A program made the translations under genes and the position numbers. This document shows, one piece after another, positions 1 to 11,634 of a stretch of DNA of 47,521 nucleotides. Every line of letters begins with the position of its first letter. Within the stretch, counting starts at the first letter, position 1. The DNA comes from Nemertoderma westbladi. Taxonomy: Eukaryota > Xenacoelomorpha > Nemertodermatida > Nemertodermatidae. The stretch lies in contig JAUCBJ010008479.1 in the NCBI GenBank assembly GCA_032718475.1, positions 1 to 47,521 on the forward strand. The letters are read 5' to 3'. Below the pieces are notes generated by a model. That model was given only the letters and a program-made list of their open reading frames with translations. It ran no database searches and was not told the origin of the DNA.

Positions 1-594
1 AGCATTCTACAGTTCTAGGTACTTTGTACTTTACTTTTAGTATATTGTTTAGTTTACAAATATTTAATTACAAATTGTATTTGGTGGAAACTGGTAGCAA
101 TGCCAGGTTTGCCAACTGCAGCTGCTGCTAAGGCTAACTACAGTACAAGCTACGATTTCGTCTAAGCCTATGGGAGCTCTATCAGAAAGAAATAGGCTAC
201 TGCAAGTTGATGCTACCACCATCTCTTCTAATTTTTCCATACAACAGGAAGGGTATTTTAAAACGGCTGGATAATGAAAGGGGATTAACGTGTTGGGGTC
301 TCCACATAATAAAACATGAACCAATTGAGGGAAAGGAACAGGTTACATAGGCAGGCTTTTCTAACTAAAACAATAAACGGCCACTTTTGACTTTACCAAT
401 TGAAGGAGCCCTATCACCACATACAGACATAGGGCATGTGCTTATACATACAGAAGCGGGCTTTTCTAACCAACTACTACTACAATCGGCATGCTGCATT
501 GCAGCTGCATTATATATATAGGCCCTATTAAGAATGCTGTGCCTGCTTCTTGACAAAATTGCGCTTCCACATGACATTTGACATGACATTTGTT

Positions 595-850
595 AGATCA
601 TCCGTATCTTCACTAGGCAAGTGTCCTTTAAGACAGTAAGAAAGATGCGTCTCAAGAAAGTCGTGCTGTCCACCATGCTTATTCACTCCATGAGGTGCAC
701 TGGCTGGTCCTCACAGCGAAAGCAATGTCCTGCAAAGTAGAGGCGGCTTTGTTCTAGTGCCAAGCTTGGGGGAACCAATGAAACACCTCCAACTCCAATG
801 TTATATAGCGTCTGGTTGGAGATGTGTGCATTTTACTTGACACAGTGAAC
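595..850 (-). mobile_element. LINE 3'-end fragment inside element C copy 1
   Basis: On the minus strand this matches the 3' part of the LINE in the zinc-finger intron (about 29440-29700), including the region encoding the 'LRFAGHC' type motif near the end of the reverse transcriptase ORF. It is short, frameshifted and non-coding. The same fragment occurs at the corresponding place in element C copy 2 (22165-22500), so it was part of the transposon before the two copies separated. Confidence 0.6.
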
Positions 851-1274
851 CTAATCAAAACAATTAATCAATAAACATTAACTCAATAACATAATGGGTT
901 ACACAGTTACAGTTTACAGTAGTCTTATTTTTGCCTTACGAAAATACCACAGGTATGGGTATGGATGAACTATACAGCTATAATTCAACTACCGCGGTAC
1001 GGTCATACACCGCTAAGGCAGTAAGGCTACCGCAAAGTCATACCACTACCGCAAAAAGTAACTACTGATGTCTGACTGTATCTATGCGATCCCTGCTTAT
1101 AATACTTAGAATAATTAATTTGATCATTAAAATAATGTTGCATTGTAATTATGTAATATGCATGATATGTATGTCAGTCTGTCAGTATGTACTGACTGAC
1201 TGATGCGGGATGCAGTTGTGATTTAAATACCGATATATACAGTATAGCAGTATGGGTACACTTGGAGTTGTACT

Positions 1275-1371
1275 AAAGTCCTATATTGGACTTCCAGGAC
1301 TTCAGAGTCCAAAATTAGACTTGAAGTCTAAAATTGGACTTGAAGTCCAATTTTTGACTTCTCACCGACTG
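1275..1371. repeat. Palindromic subterminal repeats and TIR of element C copy 1
   Basis: Several imperfect copies of a 16-bp palindrome (AGTCCAATATTGGACT type) lie head to tail, ending in CTCACCGACTG at 1371. The same arrangement occurs at both ends of copy 2. Confidence 0.7.
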
Positions 1372-1384
1372 ACAGATTCGTGTA

Positions 1385-1437
1385 GATTCGTCGGACCGCA
1401 TATTACCTAATAAAGTAATAAACTTACATAACATGTT
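1385..1437. repeat. AT-rich tandem repeat, left flank of element 1
   Basis: Contains a unit of the CTAATAAAGTAATAAACTTA type that recurs several times at 17156-17290, on the other side of the retrotransposon. Element 1 therefore inserted into a short tandem array. Confidence 0.6.
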
Positions 1438-2606
1438 TGTAAAAGCTTTTGTGGACATAACAAGCCATTTTTATCCGCAATATACCGTGTAGGTGTTTTA
1501 GCGGACATAACAATCCATTTTTACCCGCTATGTCTGCATGTGTGCTTTAGCGGACATAACAAGCCATTTTCTCCGCAATGCGCTTAATACTCTAAAGGCC
1601 GGAACTCAGATGACGACATCTACCAGCTGATTTGCTGACATGGAACTTTCCCTTGTTCTTTGTTCGGCTCAGCCAATCAGAGCGATTTTAATTTTATGTG
1701 GAAAAGGAGCCTATGTAAACCGAGCAAGTCTGTGTATGTCAGTAGTAGTGTTTATCTTTCTAAGCCCAGAACACCGGCTTAGGATTCTTCTGTACTTCTG
1801 TGGAAGTTTCAGACTTTGGCCAGAACATTGGATGGCTTTGATTAAAGAAACGTAAAACTATTACTGGCCATACTACCCCACGGCCATACTCAATGCACTA
1901 CGATTTGCATAAGTAACATATACTGATTGTTCACCGCATTATTTTACTGTTTGTTATAATTGTTATATATGGATGGATATGTTATTGTATTTGGAGAATA
2001 ACGATAAATAATCATAAACCCCAATCTTCTTGATTACTGAAGGTAAGAGGGACCAGTTACCTGTAGCAACGGCGACTTACATTATAGTGGTTTTTATGTG
2101 AATTAAATGCTATTTCATAATCCCTACATGTGTCAGTTGCTATCCTCCTTATGCATGATCAAATTCAGTGACGGTCGGCAGATCAGTGTGAAGTGGTGTT
2201 AAGTCATGTGCAGTAGTGTGACTGTTAATAAAGCATCTCCTAAAGAATGCGCCTTTTACGAAACTCAATAGCCATCTAGTTGTGATTAGTATAAGTCATA
2301 ACTCTGTTTTTATACTTAAAGCGCCTCGTCCTAAAGGAACTGTTAATATTTCCCCGAAAGTGAATATATTGTCAGAGATTATATAGTAACGATCAATCGA
2401 ATAATACAGTAGGTCTGCAATGCAATAATAAGTCAAAGCATCCGAATCCAGTCTCCCTTAACAGTGGGTGAATGGTTGCGCATAGACTGGCTTCGGCTAA
2501 TGTTATTTCAGTGTAATAAATAATTTTGTAGGCTAAAGTCGATTTATAAACAAGAAGACACCTAAAATTGGCAGGTTAAACTGCTAAAGGTCTAAAAGCG
2601 CAAACA
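1438..2606 (+). repeat. 5' LTR of element 1
   Basis: 1,169 bp, TGT...ACA, about 98% identical to 15985-17151. AATAAA at 2227-2232 is conserved in the 3' LTR and is the likely polyadenylation signal. Three diverged copies of a 'GGACATAACAA(G/T)CCATTTTT' block lie in the first 140 bp, a possible promoter or enhancer repeat. Confidence 0.88.
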
Positions 2607-4394
2607 GTAATAGTTTTACTAGTTTCTTTATTGCACCGTAGGCAATAAAGTCAAAGGTACCGGTCGAACGGTAAGCTGTAGGCGTAACTGCCCAACTGCC
2701 CGAACCGGTACTTACAGGTACAACAGTATTATTAGATTTTGATAATTATATACCAGTAGGTCTTGATATTTAATCAGGGACGGCCGCCCTGGTTTTTTAT
2801 TGGGATTTTACTTATTTCTGTCAGTTTTATTTATCAGTAAGTGTAATATTGAGCAGAAGGAGTGTAAGCCTGCTCAGATTGTACAGATAATATGTAGGCT
2901 GGATTGTTGTCTAGCTGTTGTTAGGTCTGAAGAGATTGCAGTGTGTGTAGAGTGTAGGTCCGATAAAGTACTAGTTAGGAAAGTGGGGGCATCCAGTGTT
3001 GTAAGGTGAATCCGCCCCGAAAGAATAAGTCGTACTACTCGGTTAGAACGCATACTAACTAACCATTTCGGAGTCTGCATATACTGTAGTTTATTTGGGC
3101 TTGACAGTAGTCTGCCAGCATTTGGTTTGAATTTTGTTTGTATAGTCTGCACGGGTAGCGTAATATTTATCATTCAGAGTTTATGCAAGTATTCGCAACC
3201 TTCAAATACCCCAAGTTTATTCCTACAGTAATTGTGCTTGTTATACATACTGTTATAGTTAAATTAACCCCGGTACTACATCAGGGCTGCTTGGCGTAGG
3301 TAAAGACTGGTGATTTTATGCTCTAGTCACTCCAGCAGATGCCGTGGTTCTTTTAGCTGTTCAAGTATATTTAACTGCTGGTTATTTGTTGTATAAGTAT
3401 TTGTACCTAATCTAGGGTTTAGTGTACAGTACTTTCCGAAGGTAATTTAGTTTGTAGGCAGTATATTTGTGTTGTAAAGTGGTTAATAGGCACGTTAGCT
3501 CTGGTTGGCTGCGGTAATTAACTTCTAGGTAAGGACACTCCAGGTACATAACGTAGTACTTATAGTGCTGTAGAGCAAAAAGACTATAAGTCGTCAGACG
3601 GTGGTATTTTCTTATCTGGACAACGCAATTTATTTACTACTGCTTAATTATTTTCAAATACCGTAGTATCCTGTCCATTTGTAATAACCAGAAATTCTAA
3701 CTCCCTGTTAGACTGGTTTGTAGACTTCCTGTAAAATTACCCTAAAATTTGTACCTGTAATTTGTTATTGTTTATTTAGAGATTGTAATCTCACCCTATA
3801 TGTAAGTAATTAGTAGTAATAAGTAACTTAGTAAAGTAGAATTATTTGTTTTAGTGTCCAACAGGTAGCACTCCACTGAGAGCGTTTAGCTTCTGTGTAG
3901 TGACCCTTACCAGAAATAATAACATTTATTTCAAACATTATCAAAACCCATTATACGGGTATATATAAATATATTATAAATCAACTCAAACAGATTTATA
4001 AAATAGTAGGCCTGTCATACATCAATTAGGTCTTAATATCAGTTGGACTACTGCTTAATAACAGTAATAAAGTAAAGGAAAGTAACTCTAAAATTCAGAA
4101 ATTCAGTTATTCTAAAATAATTGACATTGCCGTTATTTATAGTAGGCTTATTATATTTATTTATATAAATTTATGCTGAAATTATATACCGGTATTCTGT
4201 AATTAATTCTAGTCTATAATAATACTTATATATACTATAAGTGTATACCGGTATCCTAATATATTATACATATATATCGCGTTACATTGAGTAACAATAT
4301 CGGTAATTAATTATTAGGCTTACAGTTGATACTGAATTACTAGATCTGCTTTAACTGTTGATATAATAGTAGGCATTCAACTGTATAATCAAAC
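2607..4394 (+). other. Untranslated leader of element 1
   Basis: 1.8 kb of AT-rich sequence with no credible gene between the 5' LTR and the first gag ATG. Short open frames are scattered on both strands and resemble nothing. It should hold the primer-binding and packaging sites, but no obvious tRNA 3'-end match follows the LTR. Confidence 0.6.
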
Positions 4395-4961
4395 ATGGCT
4401 GACACAAAGCAAACTCTGTCAGATAGTCTCCTAGAAACAACAGTCTGCAACTCAGACAGGAGTGTAGAACATCTTAGACCGAAGTTCAAGTCCCCTCCTA
4501 CTGTAAGAAAGGTCATCCCTCCAGTAGTAGTATCAGACCCTAGGCTGGTAAAGCACCGTAGGTCTATCATAGGCACTCGAGCTCAAGTCAAGCGGGACCA
4601 AGAGGCAGCTGTTAAACAGCATCAACATCCGAACCGAGAACTTATTTCTCAGCGGCCCGATAGCTCCAGTAGTTCAGATACTGTAGAGTTGACACCAGAG
4701 ATCGGAGCAAAGATGGCAGAAGCGGTTTATTCGGATCCCCTTCTCATTCTTCCTGAAGCCGTACTCACTAGGGTATTGATCATGGTGGAGGAACATCAAA
4801 TCGATTGGGCGAGAAGTAGGCGATCGACCAAGGACAGTTATGCGGGATACACAATGGAGGGACTGAAGTCTATTGTCGAGACGCAATGGAACTTCCCCGG
4901 CCCGGACTCTCGTTTAACTTATCGGAAGCTGCCTGGGAGGACTTATACCGGATGGGAGTAG
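4395..4961 (+). pseudogene. Gag N-terminal region, element 1 (broken)
   Basis: Begins with an ATG in good context (AAACATGG) and runs 188 codons. The product is hydrophilic with a Ser-rich stretch at residues 92-97 (RPDSSSSSD). I see no named domain. In other BEL/Pao elements the gag N terminus is poorly conserved, so identity rests on position: it is the first ATG after the leader and lies directly upstream of coiled-coil and DUF1759-like gag sequence. The frame is lost at about 4890-4950, where the gag reading moves to the frame that opens at 4886, consistent with a single-base indel in this copy. Confidence 0.55.
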
Positions 4962-5572
4962 TAAAGGATACTCGAGATCCCGCTGTGTGGAAGAGGTCGG
5001 CAGCAGGATATGTCCAGGGATTCTTCAGCTCTTTGGAGCGATTAGAGGAACACCTGTTTCAACAACCTCACGGACCTCAAGAGCAGGGAGAGCTGCTTTA
5101 TCAAGTTCGAGAACGAATTCTACGGATCAGACTAATCCTTTCAGCCTTTGAGGAAGCCTCGAAGAGAAGCCAAGACACGTCGTTGCAAGTCGCCATAAAG
5201 ACTTGGTTCCAACGGGTGAGTCTTAAAGTCCAAGGAACAGCCTCATGGAAAATTCAACTAACCGAACGCTCGACCCAAGGAGAATCAACAGACGCCGCCT
5301 TTTCTCAAGTGGAAAGCAAAGTTACGACAGAAAAACCTCAGAAGAAGGACGCTATTGACATCTATCTGTTGGACTATCAGCGATTTATAGGAGACAAAGA
5401 GTTAAGGAGACGGTTAGCTGGACTTCACCCTAAAAGTGGGGGAGCCAAATTTGTGTTAGACTCATTAGATGCGGAAATTTTAGCCTCGGATCGAGCTAAA
5501 TTTGAGGAAAAAATCCGCATTGTTAGAGTCCAAGAAGAGCAGCTAAAGAAAAAACAAATAGAAGACAGAAAA

Positions 5573-5830
5573 GCAGCAACAGCGGCAGCGGCAGAAGTGA
5601 AAAGAAAAGCTGCAGTGGCAGAGGCAGAAAGAAAAGCGGCAGCAGCAGAGGTGAAAAGAAAAGCTGCAGTGGCAGAGGCAGAAAGAAAAGCGACAGCGGC
5701 AGAGGCAGAAAGAAAAGTGGCAATGGCAGAGGCAGAAAGAAAAGCGGCAGCGGCAGAAGCGGAAATAACTGCGGCAGTGGCAGAGGCAGAATGAAAAGCG
5801 GCAGCGGCAGAAGCGGAAAGAACTGCGGCA
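5573..5830 (+). repeat. 27-bp tandem repeat encoding an Ala/Glu/Lys/Arg coiled coil
   Basis: About nine diverged 27-bp units of the GCAGAGGCAGAAAGAAAAGC type, each encoding nine residues in frame with gag. Antisense open frames across this stretch are low-complexity shadows. Confidence 0.8.
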
Positions 5831-5886
5831 GAGGCAGTGGTCAAAGCGTTCTGCTTTGACCACTGCCTCTGCCGCAGTTCTTTCCG
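5814..5886. repeat. Near-perfect palindrome (34-bp arms, 5-nt loop) in gag
   Basis: Arms 5814-5847 and 5853-5886 are exact reverse complements around the loop GTTCT. The left arm continues the normal coiled-coil repeat and the right arm is its inverted copy, suggesting a fold-back duplication during replication or reverse transcription. Confidence 0.9.
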
Positions 5887-6457
5887 GAAGGCATCTGAAG
5901 AGACAACCCAACTCGAGTTGGAAAATCTTCAAGAGAAGCAAGACTACTTAAATAAACAGATAACAGCTAGTCAGATGCAGATGATAAGTCGATCTACTCC
6001 CAAGAGACAGGGATTTACATCATCTGATGAAGGTGATACAACAGATCCTTAAGGCGGAGGAAATAGATCTCGTTCCAACAGACGTAGAAGAACACCCCAC
6101 CGTCAGAAATTGCCTAATTTGCCCCCAGTTGTGAGAAGGCAACTAGCTAGTGTAGACTTAGGTAGTACAGAATCCACAGACCAAGTTATTAGAGTAGAAA
6201 GACTCCCTACTATAGTAGATGAGCCTGAAATAATTGGGCCTGTTCTCGAAGCCACCTCTTCTGTGATAGAGACCCCTGTACATCCAGAACCTAACTCTAA
6301 ATTCCCTTTGCACGGTACTAAACTACCTGTGCCCAGTAGAATAGTCCCTAAATTCCCCCCGGTCCTGGACGCCGAGCAAGACATCAACAATTTGTCGCCC
6401 GTCGTCCCTCGTCTGCCCGCTACTATGTTGGCGGCTCCCGCTTCGGCAGTAGAGTAG

Positions 6458-7477
6458 GTGGATGAGGGACGGCGGGAGATTTGTCTCCTGCTCGGGCAGC
6501 TGAGGGAATACCGGGTATGTTCCTCCCAGCAGGTCCGGGAGTTGGAAGGGACTGTTCAGCAGTTAAAGGGAACAGTAAGAGAGGGTAGGTTAGAGTTGCA
6601 AGAAGTGCAGCAGAGTATCGCGTTAGAACGCAATAAATTGGTAAATATACAAAGGGGTATACCACCACCCCCTGTAACAATGTGTCAACCTGTTAGGTCT
6701 GAAGTATTTCATGCGCAAGGTGTGGAGCCTACACGCATCTATACTGCTAGTGAAGTAGAAACTCCTATAGTAAACCCTATTAAGGATAATTATAAACCTG
6801 TTGATAATTATATTCCATATAGACCTGATCATAATCCGAGAAATTTATATACCGATAACTTGATATTAAATAATACGATGGCCCAAGAAAGTTTTATGCG
6901 TCAAATGGCTAGAACTGAAGCCCGTCAAGCGGTAAAGGTGGGAGAGATCGTCAAGTTCAATGGAGATGAGATGAAATGGTTACCTTTTAATGAATATTAT
7001 AAAGATAACATACAGAGTTCCGTACTATCCCACAGAGAGAAACTAAGATTCCTCATCGAGTGCTTGGAAGGACCTCCCAAGTTAATGGCGTTAAAGTTTA
7101 TTGGACATCCAGATGGATTAAGACAAGTTTGGGATACACTAAACATCAGGTATGGTAATAGGACTAACATAGCTAGGTATTTGTATGCGAAATTAGTAGC
7201 GCCCCGAACGTTTCTTAGCAGCGGGATTATAGAATTTTCCGATGAGATCCAGGAGATCTGTAGACAGCTAGATTGGTTAGGTAAGTCTCATGAATATCAG
7301 AGTTCCATGGTTATTGGAGCCGTAGCATATACTTTGTCAAAGGGTGGAGTAGGTACTCGTTGGGACAAGAGAGTGCTCTATATGATGGACCAGCAACAAA
7401 GAGACCCTACCATGGCTGATCTCATGTCATTCTTAAATGGAGAGGTAAGATTACAGCTCCTAAAACAGTCCCGATAG
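6458..7477 (+). pseudogene. Gag core (DUF1759-like), element 1
   Basis: Continues in the same frame directly after the TAG at 6455 and lacks its own ATG at the junction. It starts with a leucine-rich coiled coil (first ~65 residues). From about residue 165 (KFNGDEMKWLPFNEYYKDNI) it resembles the conserved gag region of BEL/Pao elements (DUF1759 type), with the typical order of fold, 'LIECLEGPPKLMA' and 'LNIRYGN'. It ends at TAG 7475-7477, while the zinc-knuckle/pol frame opens at 7420 in a different frame, so the two overlap by 58 bp. I see no canonical slippery heptamer there, so either an indel or an uncharacterised frameshift is possible. Confidence 0.75.
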
Positions 7478-9363
7478 AAGTACCGGAAAATAAGGTAATT
7501 GAAAAACCGGTTTCTAGAAGAAAGGTAACACCAGTTTGTTATACAGATGACGGCAAAAGCCAAACCTCTCAAGAGGAGAATAGCGGGAAAGACACCGAAA
7601 GATCTTACTATGTCAACAAAGCACCTAAAGACGTAAGTAAATTTAAGTCTCGAACCAGTGACAGGAGAGAACAGGTTACAAAAACTCCTCCTACGTCTCC
7701 TAAGATAATTCATGGAAGAAAGCCCGAGGAAAGAACCAGTGTGCACAACACCACACAAGGTAAAGTAAGTAACATCAAGCCAAAATGTGCATTGTGCGAC
7801 GGGCCCCATCGTTTAAGTGTATGTGATGAATTCTTGAAGAAATCCCTAAAGGATAGACGTGATGTCATGAGGGATAAGCGGTTGTGTTATAATTGTCTCA
7901 GACAAGGACACCAACGACGAACCTGTTACTCGGACATGAGGTGCGCTAAGTGCGGCGCGAAACATCATATCTTGCTGCACACAGAATTTGAAAGAACCAG
8001 CCCGAGTCAGGTAAGTGAGTCTGAACTACATGTCCAATTCAGTGATGTGAACGACACTGACCACAGCTCTGAGATGGAAGGATTTTACACGGACGAATTC
8101 TCCGACGAAAACGAATCCTGTTATATGATAAACACCGCGGTGTATCGAGCGCTTACGTATGAGACTGAAACCGATAAAAAAACGCACCCAGCTATTCCTG
8201 ACCGACAACCATCTTGGAAAGCGCCAACTTCCAGCGTCGGAATCCGGGAATTCCTGGTAGTTCAGCTGAGAGTCCATGGATTAGGTAGGAGTTTTATAGT
8301 CAACGCCCTCCTGGACTCCGGCAGCACAGGAATATTCATCGACAAAGAACTAGCCAAAGACATCTTTGCTGGACAACCCAAGTTCCGAACTAAGTTGAAC
8401 CTTTCAGGAATTATGCAGGTTTGGAAATCTACAGTAGCTACGGACTACTATGTAGGAGCGGTGTCCACTCCCCAGGACAAACTAGGAGAACATAGCAAAA
8501 GGTCAGTAAAAATGGTGGCGATAAAGAACTTTGCTACCAGCCAAGTAGAACCTTACAACTGGGATGAAGACAATTTTACCCAGCAGCATGATATCCCTAA
8601 ATTCAACACCGACTACCCAGGGGTGCAAATACTGATCAGTCAAAATGCGCATGAGGCGCTTGAGACATTAGAAAAACGGCCTGCTCGACCGCAACCATTG
8701 CAAACATATGCGGGGAGAACAAGAGTAGGTTGGTACTTCACTGGACCTTCCCGTAGAACACTCATGGAAAGATTACCTACCGAACAAATACATCAGGTGA
8801 GTGAGTGGGAAGAAGAAATCAGTAAGGGAGAGATCACACCTGAGGGAACACCATACTCCTCAGATAACAACGATATTACTCAATTATTTGACGAGGAAAA
8901 TACAATCGACCTCCTCACCGAGAGTGAATTTTGGAAAAACCAAATGCAACTGTCCCATCTTGTTAATCATGGCGGACAACTTGACTACAACGACGAGCTA
9001 AATGAGGTGATAGATCGACACATCGCTAAGATTCGTGATGAACACGCAGTACGATTCTTTACTCAAGAAGCTGTAGAGCCTAATTCCTATGACAAAGCAC
9101 TATCGGTCGAGGAGGAAAGAGCCAAGCAGATCCAAGAAACGACTACACGTTTTCTTAAAGATCAAGGTAGGTATGAGATTGGTCTGCCATTCCGATGGCG
9201 AGAACCAAACTTTATCAATAACAGACCGTTAGCTGAGAAGAGAATCGCGCAACTACATCGGCGTCTTACAGCCAATGCTTCAGCTAAAGAGATGTATAAG
9301 ACCCAGCTAAAGAAATTTATCAATAAGGGATACGCGGAGCGAGTACCAGAAGAAACACCGTAA
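7420..9363 (+). pseudogene. Gag zinc knuckles, aspartic protease and start of reverse transcriptase, element 1
   Basis: The frame is open from 7420 to TAA 9361-9363; the first ATG-like start is irrelevant because it continues gag. Three Cys/His knuckles lie at about 7786-7980: CALCDGPHRLSVC, CYNCLRQGHQRRTC and a CAKCGAKH variant. These are typical of BEL/Pao nucleocapsid and bind RNA. A retroviral-type aspartic protease follows, with the active-site triad in ALLDSGSTG (about 8310). The last ~140 codons are the N-terminal part of the BEL/Pao reverse transcriptase, including the conserved 'FRWREPNFINNRPLA' type linker. The frame continues without shift beyond the TAA, so that stop is a lesion within the polymerase. 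Confidence 0.8.
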
Positions 9364-10983
9364 CTGAGAACATATTATCTAACACATCATTACGTTCCCA
9401 AACCCGGTAAACCCAACGAAGTCCGGGTAGTATTCGACGGCTCCGCCCTTTACATGGGCCAATCCCTTAATTCTGAGTTGTTGCCGGGACCCAACTTACT
9501 ACAATCCTTGTTGGGAATACTCTTAAGACTACGGCAATATTCTATCGCTTTCGCCTCAGATATAGAAGGTATGTTCTTACAAGTCAAGGCACTGGATAGG
9601 GATCGAGACAGCCTACGATTTCTGTGGTGGCCTGAAGGAGACCTCAACCAAAAACCCGTGGAGTACTGGATGACCATCCAGGCTTTTGGAATCATCTCGA
9701 GCCCCTCGAACGCTTGTTCAGTAGTGTGTACCACTGCTGATGACAACCGAGACGCCTTATCTAAAGCGGTTATCGACAACATCAAACCGGATATATTCAT
9801 GGACGATAATTTAAAGTCCCTCCCATCGGTGGAAGAAGCCATTGATGTAGCCAAGGGAACGGTAGAGTGTTTGAAGCGTGGTGGATTTCGACTAACCAAA
9901 TTCACTAGTAACTCCCGTGAGTTTCTGGAATCAATCCCGGAAGAAGATCGAGGTGTTAAAGAGCTGAACCTTATCAAGGACGATCTTCCGGAAACCAAGA
10001 CGCTTGGTTTGAAATGGGACACGGAGAGAGATATCCTGTTTTTCCAGCTAAAACAGCAAGATAATCCAGTTCGAACTAAACGTATTTGTCTAAGTATCCT
10101 GAGCACTTATTTCGATCCATTGGGATTTATTAGCCCCATTACATTGGTTGCTCGGAGTTTAGTACAACAAATGTGGCTTGAAAACCACTCGTGGGACAAT
10201 CCACTTAAGGGAGAACTACTAAAGAAGTGGATGAAATGGGAAGATTCTCTACCATCCATCGAGAACTTTACCATTTCCCGTTCATATTTTGGTCACGTTC
10301 TCCCCACGTATTCCTATCAACTCCATGTGTTTGGAGACGCCAGCGATATGGGATTAGGTATAGTAGCCTACCTGAGAGTTGAAACTCCGGATGGAATTAA
10401 AGTTGCCTTGGTTACCTCTAAGGCCTTGATAAACAACAAACTACGAGTTCCTCGAGCGGAGTTAAAGGCGGCTCTATACGCTACAGCCATCGGCCGGAAT
10501 GTAACAGAACAGATCGACTATCCACTAGAGAAAACTGTCTATTGGACTGATGCTTCACTCGTTTTGGAGTATATAACCAATGAAGTCTGTCAGTTCAGCA
10601 TCTTTGTTACCAACAGAGTAGCCATTATACTTAGTCGCACTAATGTAGATAAATGGAGACATTGCCCTGGGACGATTAATCCAGCCGACATCGCCTCCAG
10701 AGGAGCGACTCCTCAAGAACTGATAGATACTCCGGACTGGTTAGGTGGACCCGACTTCCTAAGTAAAGAAGAAGATGAATGGCCTCCTCATCTTACCACG
10801 GCTGAGATTAGACAAGCCAAGGGAGCGGAGAAAGTCAAACCTAAAACCCGGACGAGTAAATCGAAGTTATTTAAACCCGTGATAGATCTGTGTGTACTAC
10901 ACATTTCCAGGGACGACGCTGTGGATCTAAACTCCCCCGCCACAAATAAATCTGTTGTGGAGATTAGAGAGAGAGACTGGTAA
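9364..10983 (+). pseudogene. Reverse transcriptase and RNase H, element 1
   Basis: Same frame as the upstream segment, separated from it by one TAA. Catalytic aspartates are visible in ASDIEGMF (about 9556) and in the FMDDN box at about 9796-9810, the BEL/Pao version of YxDD. The LTR-element connection 'YFDPLGFISPITL' precedes RNase H, whose acidic residues appear in VFGDASDMG (about 10330) and YWTDASLVLEY (about 10540). The C terminus carries the 'HCPGTINPADIASRG' motif typical of BEL/Pao. The role is copying element RNA into DNA in the virus-like particle. A TAA at 10981 interrupts the frame before integrase. Confidence 0.85.
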
Positions 10984-11634
10984 TCTGGAACACCAGATGT
11001 CTCGCAGGGACTCTCACCTCTCCTGCAGAGAGCGATAAATCACTATAGCTCCTGGAATTGGCTTTGTAAGGCCGTCGGATATTTGAAGCGATGCTTCCAT
11101 CATCACTACTCCAGGATGAAGATCGCTAGTGATACTCCTCCACTGACATCTGCGCAGGTCCATGCTATTAAAGATCTTTCCAAATACAAGGTATCAGAGC
11201 GGTTTCTGACGGAGAAGATCAGTTACCAGGAGCATGAAGAAACCAATAAGCAGATACTGAGACTCCTGCAATGCTATGAAGATTCCGATAAGTATTTCCT
11301 GTTGTTGAGAAATCCACAGATGCGCTTAAGGGATCGTTTCTCTAGCACAATGATAGATGGATTAATACGCGTTGGAGGGAGACTAACTAATGCTCCATTA
11401 TCCTTTGACACTAAGTTTCCCATACTCATTAGAAATCTTGAAATACAAATCAAGATGATTGTAGATGTTCACAGTAGGCTTTACCATGCTGGTAGAGAAC
11501 GAGTTCTTAGCGAAATTCGAACTCGCTTTTATTTTCATAAACCCCGTAGAGCTCTGAACAAAGTTCTTAGGAACTGTATACCCTGTAGGAAAGCATTTAG
11601 TAGGTTTAACACAGTGAGAGGCAGAATTACCTAG
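10984..11634 (+). pseudogene. Integrase N-terminal region, element 1
   Basis: Continues the pol frame after the TAA at 10981 and ends at TAG 11632-11634. It contains the zinc-binding HHCC-like domain of integrase: the 'DVHSRLYHAGRERVLSEIR' segment with its paired histidines, followed by 'LRNCIPCRK' with the paired cysteines. This domain helps integrase multimerise and hold the LTR ends. Immediately downstream the coding sequence moves between frames. Confidence 0.78.

Larger units (their letters stand above)
1..1371 (-). mobile_element. Element C, copy 1 (non-autonomous DNA transposon, inverted, cut by window edge)
   Basis: This stretch is the reverse complement, block by block, of the uninterrupted parts of 18933-24000. 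Its inner end at 1371 carries the same terminus (CAGTCGGTGAGAAGTC read on the minus strand), followed by the same run of palindromic AGTCCAAT/ATTGGACT subterminal repeats at about 1275-1360. It lacks the 2.7 kb and 0.9 kb insertions present in the other copy, so it supplies empty sites for both (near 945-960 and 165-178). No transposase is visible. Short open frames here are chance or remnants of a captured LINE. The other terminus lies off the window, so its TSD cannot be checked. Confidence 0.75.
4886..6457 (+). pseudogene. Gag coiled-coil region, element 1 (interrupted by stops)
   Basis: One reading frame spans the whole interval, interrupted by TGA at 5792-5794 and TAA at 6050-6052 and ended by TAG at 6455-6457. 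The first 230 residues are a charged, mainly helical region. Next comes a low-complexity Ala/Glu/Lys/Arg segment made of a 9-residue repeat (AVAEAERKA type), expected to form a long coiled coil. A Pro-rich tail follows (6110-6457). Gag multimerisation through coiled coils is common, so a structural role is an inference. A 34-bp inverted duplication at 5814-5886 inserts antisense-derived residues. The frame stays open on both sides of each stop, as expected for a gene that decayed recently by point mutation. Confidence 0.65.

Noticed and set aside
1434-1437. 5-bp TSD ATGTT for element 1
   Set aside because: With TG...CA LTR ends the shared flank is four bases (TGTT); counting five requires moving the LTR end by one base. 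Both readings support the same insertion.
5425-5941. Long minus-strand open frames rich in Ala/Ser or Cys/Phe
   Set aside because: They are antisense readings of the 27-bp gag repeat and its palindrome; composition alone keeps them open.
7420-7477. Programmed gag-pol frameshift in element 1
   Set aside because: The frames overlap, but no canonical slippery heptamer or clear downstream structure is visible, and the copy has many other lesions.
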